Source: JAQVEB01 sp028698105
GTDB taxonomy: Bacteria; Bacteroidota; Bacteroidia; Bacteroidales; Dysgonomonadaceae
Assembly: GCA_964293155.1 (NCBI GenBank)
Contig: CAXYYA010000048.1
Coordinates: forward strand, 1-24,297
DNA length: 24,297 nucleotides
Direction of reading: 5' to 3'
In this document: piece after piece, positions 21,976 through 24,297 of the stretch
How positions within the stretch are numbered: the first letter of the stretch is position 1
Layout: each line of letters starts with the position of its first letter
Program-made: the position numbers and the translations under genes
The notes under the pieces: generated by a model
Seen by the model: only the letters and a program-made list of their open reading frames with translations
What the model was told of the DNA's origin: nothing
Database searches by the model: none

Positions 21976-23541
21976 ATGAAAAAATATCTTATAGTTGTAT
22001 TGTTTTTTTCGCTGGGTTCTTTGTTATTCGGACAAGCAAATAAATATTTGTCCGATTTTGACTATTTCATTGAAAATTTGATTGAAACGCATCCCGATCC
22101 TTATTCCGGATTCGGCGGAAGAATTGAGTTTTACAGGGAAAAAGAGAAAACAAAAAGCGAAATATCAGATTCAATAACAAAGGATGAATTTATTATTTTA
22201 GTAAACCAATTTCTTTCGAACTTAAACGACGGTCATACATACTTGTATTTCGACGAAACCAAAAACGAAGAACAAAGAAGCTTTCCACTTCAATTCAAAA
22301 TTTCATCGGACAACATATTTATTAATAATACCCCTTCAAAATATAAAAACCTCATCGGAAAACCAATCTTCGCAATTAATGACGTTGTTTTGCGCAAATG
22401 GTTACTGAAAGTAAAATCTTTTCTACCATCTGAGAATGTATCTGGTGAGTACTACAACTCAATTAAAATTATTGAGGATTATCAACTTGCAAAGAAGTTT
22501 TTCGGCAATTCCGACACCTTAAAATTAACTTTCGATAATGGCGAGAGTATGCAAATTCCATATCTGTCACAAGTAAAATATCTTGAAAATCCATCGCAGA
22601 TTGAGTTTGAAAATGACAATGGATTACTTTACTCTTCAATGATAGGGAAAAGCAAAGACATCGGATATTTAGCATGGAACAGTATTTTGAGTCGGGAAGC
22701 CCTTGAGAATGTATATAAAAATTCACCCGATCAGATGGAGAGAAATTTAAGTTGGGCTTATAGCTATTTACGTGAAAAACGGACGGGGGATAACGAAAAA
22801 GATATTGCAAAAATCCCTTCTCTTTACGAACAATTTTACAAATTGTCGGAAGAGATGAGAGAAAAAAAATCGACATATCTCATCATCGACTTACGGGAAA
22901 ATAACGGAGGAATGACGCCTATTGTAAGACCCTTGCTGTATATATTATACGGAGATAAGTATTTAAATTTTGACTTTAATGCAGTAATGGTTCGTCGAGT
23001 TTCCCCTTTATACCTTCAAAAAATCGGATTTGAAAGCATTGATGACTTCAATAAATTACACGATTCAGATTTCAAGTTAGGAGATTATACATTTAGTAGC
23101 TTTGGAAATGTGAATCAAAATTTGTCGTTGGAGCAGAAAAGAAAAGAACTTCAAAACGGTTATAATGGATTTGGAAAAGAATATTTAAAAAAAATAAAGC
23201 CGATGACGAACGTTGAAATATTCGTATTATGCTCCCCAAAAACATTTAGCGCAGCCTACCATTTTACCTATTTTTTGAAAAAACTTGGTAGAACAAAAAT
23301 TGTTGGGATTGCGTCCAGACAAGCAGGAAACTCTTTTATGGAAACAACAAACATAATTTTACCCGAGACCGGAATAAAAGGAAGCATTTCAAATTCAAAA
23401 CAAATACTGTTTAAAAAAGATTCCTTATCAGCAAAAATCTTAAAACCGGATTACAGAATAACTTGGAAAAATTTTGAAGAGTATGATTTTGATAAAAACG
23501 CCGAGATTTTAAAAACGTTGGAATTAATTGAAAGTAAATAA
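21976..23541 (+). CDS. Secreted S41-family peptidase
   Basis: A 521-aa exported protein with a signal peptide (1-20, ending LLFGQ). The N-terminal helical region carries the conserved LNDGHTYL segment (83-90) seen in tricorn/C-terminal-processing-like S41 peptidases. The core has IIDLRENNGG (303-312) and the nucleophile box PKTFSAAYHF with Ser425, followed by GIASRQAGNSF, typical of the family. No PDZ domain is obvious. The gene is AT-rich, like the 137-aa gene and unlike the adjacent methyltransferase gene, and begins 12 nt after the latter. The substrate is unknown; a role in degrading envelope or external peptides is inferred. Confidence 0.88.
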   Translation: MKKYLIVVLFFSLGSLLFGQANKYLSDFDYFIENLIETHPDPYSGFGGRIEFYREKEKTKSEISDSITKDEFIILVNQFLSNLNDGHTYLYFDETKNEEQRSFPLQFKISSDNIFINNTPSKYKNLIGKPIFAINDVVLRKWLLKVKSFLPSENVSGEYYNSIKIIEDYQLAKKFFGNSDTLKLTFDNGESMQIPYLSQVKYLENPSQIEFENDNGLLYSSMIGKSKDIGYLAWNSILSREALENVYKNSPDQMERNLSWAYSYLREKRTGDNEKDIAKIPSLYEQFYKLSEEMREKKSTYLIIDLRENNGGMTPIVRPLLYILYGDKYLNFDFNAVMVRRVSPLYLQKIGFESIDDFNKLHDSDFKLGDYTFSSFGNVNQNLSLEQKRKELQNGYNGFGKEYLKKIKPMTNVEIFVLCSPKTFSAAYHFTYFLKKLGRTKIVGIASRQAGNSFMETTNIILPETGIKGSISNSKQILFKKDSLSAKILKPDYRITWKNFEEYDFDKNAEILKTLELIESK

Positions 23542-23556
23542 TGAATCGCCATCATC

Positions 23557-23668
23557 TCAATCTTCAAAACTTTCCAACCGCATCTCTTCCCCATCAAACA
23601 CCGCATACGAAAAAAGCTGCACCCAATCGCCGAGAATAATCACATGCGATGCAGGCGCAAGGGCAAAA
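23557..23668 (-). pseudogene. Possible 3' remnant of a minus-strand gene
   Basis: On the minus strand this stretch encodes a plausible protein C-terminus containing PASHVIILGDWVQLFSYAVF and GEEMRLESFED before a TGA at 23557. Its GC content resembles that of the core genes, whereas the sequence beyond 23670 switches abruptly to AT-rich repeats. The open frame continues to 23847, but that extension runs through the repeat array and antisense to the fic gene, so it is unlikely to be real. I do not recognise the family. It may instead be a chance open frame. Confidence 0.25.
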
Positions 23669-23678
23669 AATAAAAAAA

Positions 23679-23779
23679 TGCGGAGAATAAATGATGCTTT
23701 TACCGCATTTTGTGCGGAATATATTTTGTCGTGCGGTGAATAAATTGTATTTTTACCGCAAATATAGCGGAGAAAATAG
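23679..23779. repeat. Tandem inverted-repeat array upstream of fic (53-nt period)
   Basis: Two 29-nt units, 23679-23707 and 23732-23760, share TGCGG(A/T)GAATAAAT at the left and TTTTACCGCA at the right, so each unit is an inverted repeat TGCGG-N19-CCGCA. Further half-sites TGCGGAATAT (23713) and AGCGGAGAAAATAG (23766) give spacings of 34, 19 and 34 nt, that is a 53-nt period. CCGCA/TGCGG (23703-23717) and CCGC/GCGG (23756-23770) can also form tight hairpins. The array ends a few bases before the fic ATG at 23784, in the position of an operator or promoter. Confidence 0.75.
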
Positions 23780-23783
23780 AAAT

Positions 23784-24297
23784 ATGTATTTATACGACAA
23801 TCAAAACTGGCCAATCTTTGAGTGGAACAGTGAGAAACTGCTACCATTGCTTGCTTATGTGAGAAATCAACAAGGAAAACTCATTGGAAAGATGGGTGCT
23901 TTGGGGTTTGAACTTCAAAATGAAGCAAATCTTGAAATATTGACAATTGAAATTTTGAAATCCACAGAAATTGAAGGTGAGATTCTTGATAGACAACAAG
24001 TAAGGTCGTCAATTGCAAGGCGCTTAGGATTAGACATTTCAGGGCTTGTTTATTCTGATCGAGATGTGGACGGAATAGTTGATTTGGTGCTGGATGCAAC
24101 AAAAAAATACGATAAAGAACTGACGAAAGAACGACTTTTCAGCTGGCATGCTTCACTTTTTCCGGCAGGACAAAGCGGAATGTATAAAATAATCACAGGA
24201 AACTGGCGTGACGATTCGACCGGACCAATGCAGGTTGTTTCCGGAGCTTTAGGAAAAGAAAAAGTTCATTATCAGGCTCCACCGGCAAATCAAATAG
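23784..24297 (+). CDS. Fic-domain AMP-transferase with DUF4172 N-terminus (partial, 3' end outside window)
   Basis: The window holds the first 171 residues; the reading frame is still open at the edge. The start MYLYDNQNWPIFEW matches the Fic-associated N-terminal domain DUF4172. An inhibitory-helix motif [S/T]xxxE[G/N] is present as S60-T-E-I-E64-G65, placing it in the class with the inhibitory helix N-terminal to the Fic core. Around residues 125-171 the sequence runs through LFSWHASLF, GNWRDD and MQVVSGALGKEKVHYQAP, as in this family. The catalytic HPFx(D/E)GNGR motif would lie beyond the window. Such proteins AMPylate target proteins; the target is unknown. The repeat array lies immediately upstream. 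Confidence 0.92.
   Translation, partial: MYLYDNQNWPIFEWNSEKLLPLLAYVRNQQGKLIGKMGALGFELQNEANLEILTIEILKSTEIEGEILDRQQVRSSIARRLGLDISGLVYSDRDVDGIVDLVLDATKKYDKELTKERLFSWHASLFPAGQSGMYKIITGNWRDDSTGPMQVVSGALGKEKVHYQAPPANQI

Noticed and set aside
23679..23779. CRISPR array
   Set aside because: There are only two full units, each an internal inverted repeat, with no equal-length unique spacers and no cas genes nearby.

Overview
The window is a stretch of chromosome from a Gram-negative member of the Bacteroidota, most likely order Bacteroidales (a Dysgonomonadaceae- or Porphyromonadaceae-like lineage is my guess). The evidence is: -7 promoter elements of the form TAnnTTTG, mostly without Shine-Dalgarno sequences; lipid A synthesis (lpxB); DUF4251- and DUF6146-type lipoproteins; a mixed-type phosphofructokinase; and a secreted prolyl tripeptidyl peptidase closely resembling Porphyromonas PtpA. 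No plasmid, prophage or CRISPR hallmark is visible.

Layout. 1-3244: the 5' part of tRNA-Leu(UAG), purN, then the co-directional fatty-acid/RNA cluster acpP-fabF-rnc. 3272-3430: a palindromic MITE-like element between the convergent ends of rnc and pfkA. 3455-6641: pfkA and the surE-lpxB pair, all on the minus strand, with a 36-nt palindrome covering the surE stop codon. 6798-8429: a secreted alkaline phosphatase whose terminator is shared with a convergent DUF4251 lipoprotein gene. 9032-11335: purD followed after 6 nt by a polytopic membrane protein gene. 11477-12427: a FabK/nitronate monooxygenase-type flavoenzyme. 12428-12829: a gap of about 400 nt filled with short palindromes. 12830-15882: the PtpA-like peptidase and a YycJ/WalJ-type metallo-beta-lactamase-fold enzyme. 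16035-19591: a tightly coupled four-gene cassette of three glycosyltransferases and one SAM methyltransferase. 19597-19818: a second repeat element related to the first. 19845-20672: thioredoxin and a DUF6146-type lipoprotein. 20673-20988: a gap of about 316 nt with a good promoter and a nested hairpin, a candidate small RNA or long leader. 20989-23541: a small AT-rich membrane protein, a TrmH-family RNA methyltransferase and an S41 peptidase. 23542-24297: a short gene remnant, a tandem inverted-repeat array and the start of a Fic-domain AMP-transferase that runs off the window.

Most of the first 15 kb is housekeeping: purine synthesis (purN, purD), fatty acid synthesis (acpP, fabF, possibly the FabK-like enzyme), glycolysis (pfkA), lipid A (lpxB), RNA processing (rnc), and exported nutrient-scavenging enzymes (alkaline phosphatase, PtpA). 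The glycosyltransferase cassette probably adds sugars to a surface glycan. The right end is the most accessory-like part. There a regulatory-looking repeat array sits immediately upstream of a Fic gene and next to a decayed reading frame.

The best candidates for something undescribed are the 53-nt-period repeat array upstream of fic (23679-23779) and the structured transcript candidate at 20788-20962. All calls come from reading the sequence; no database search was run.
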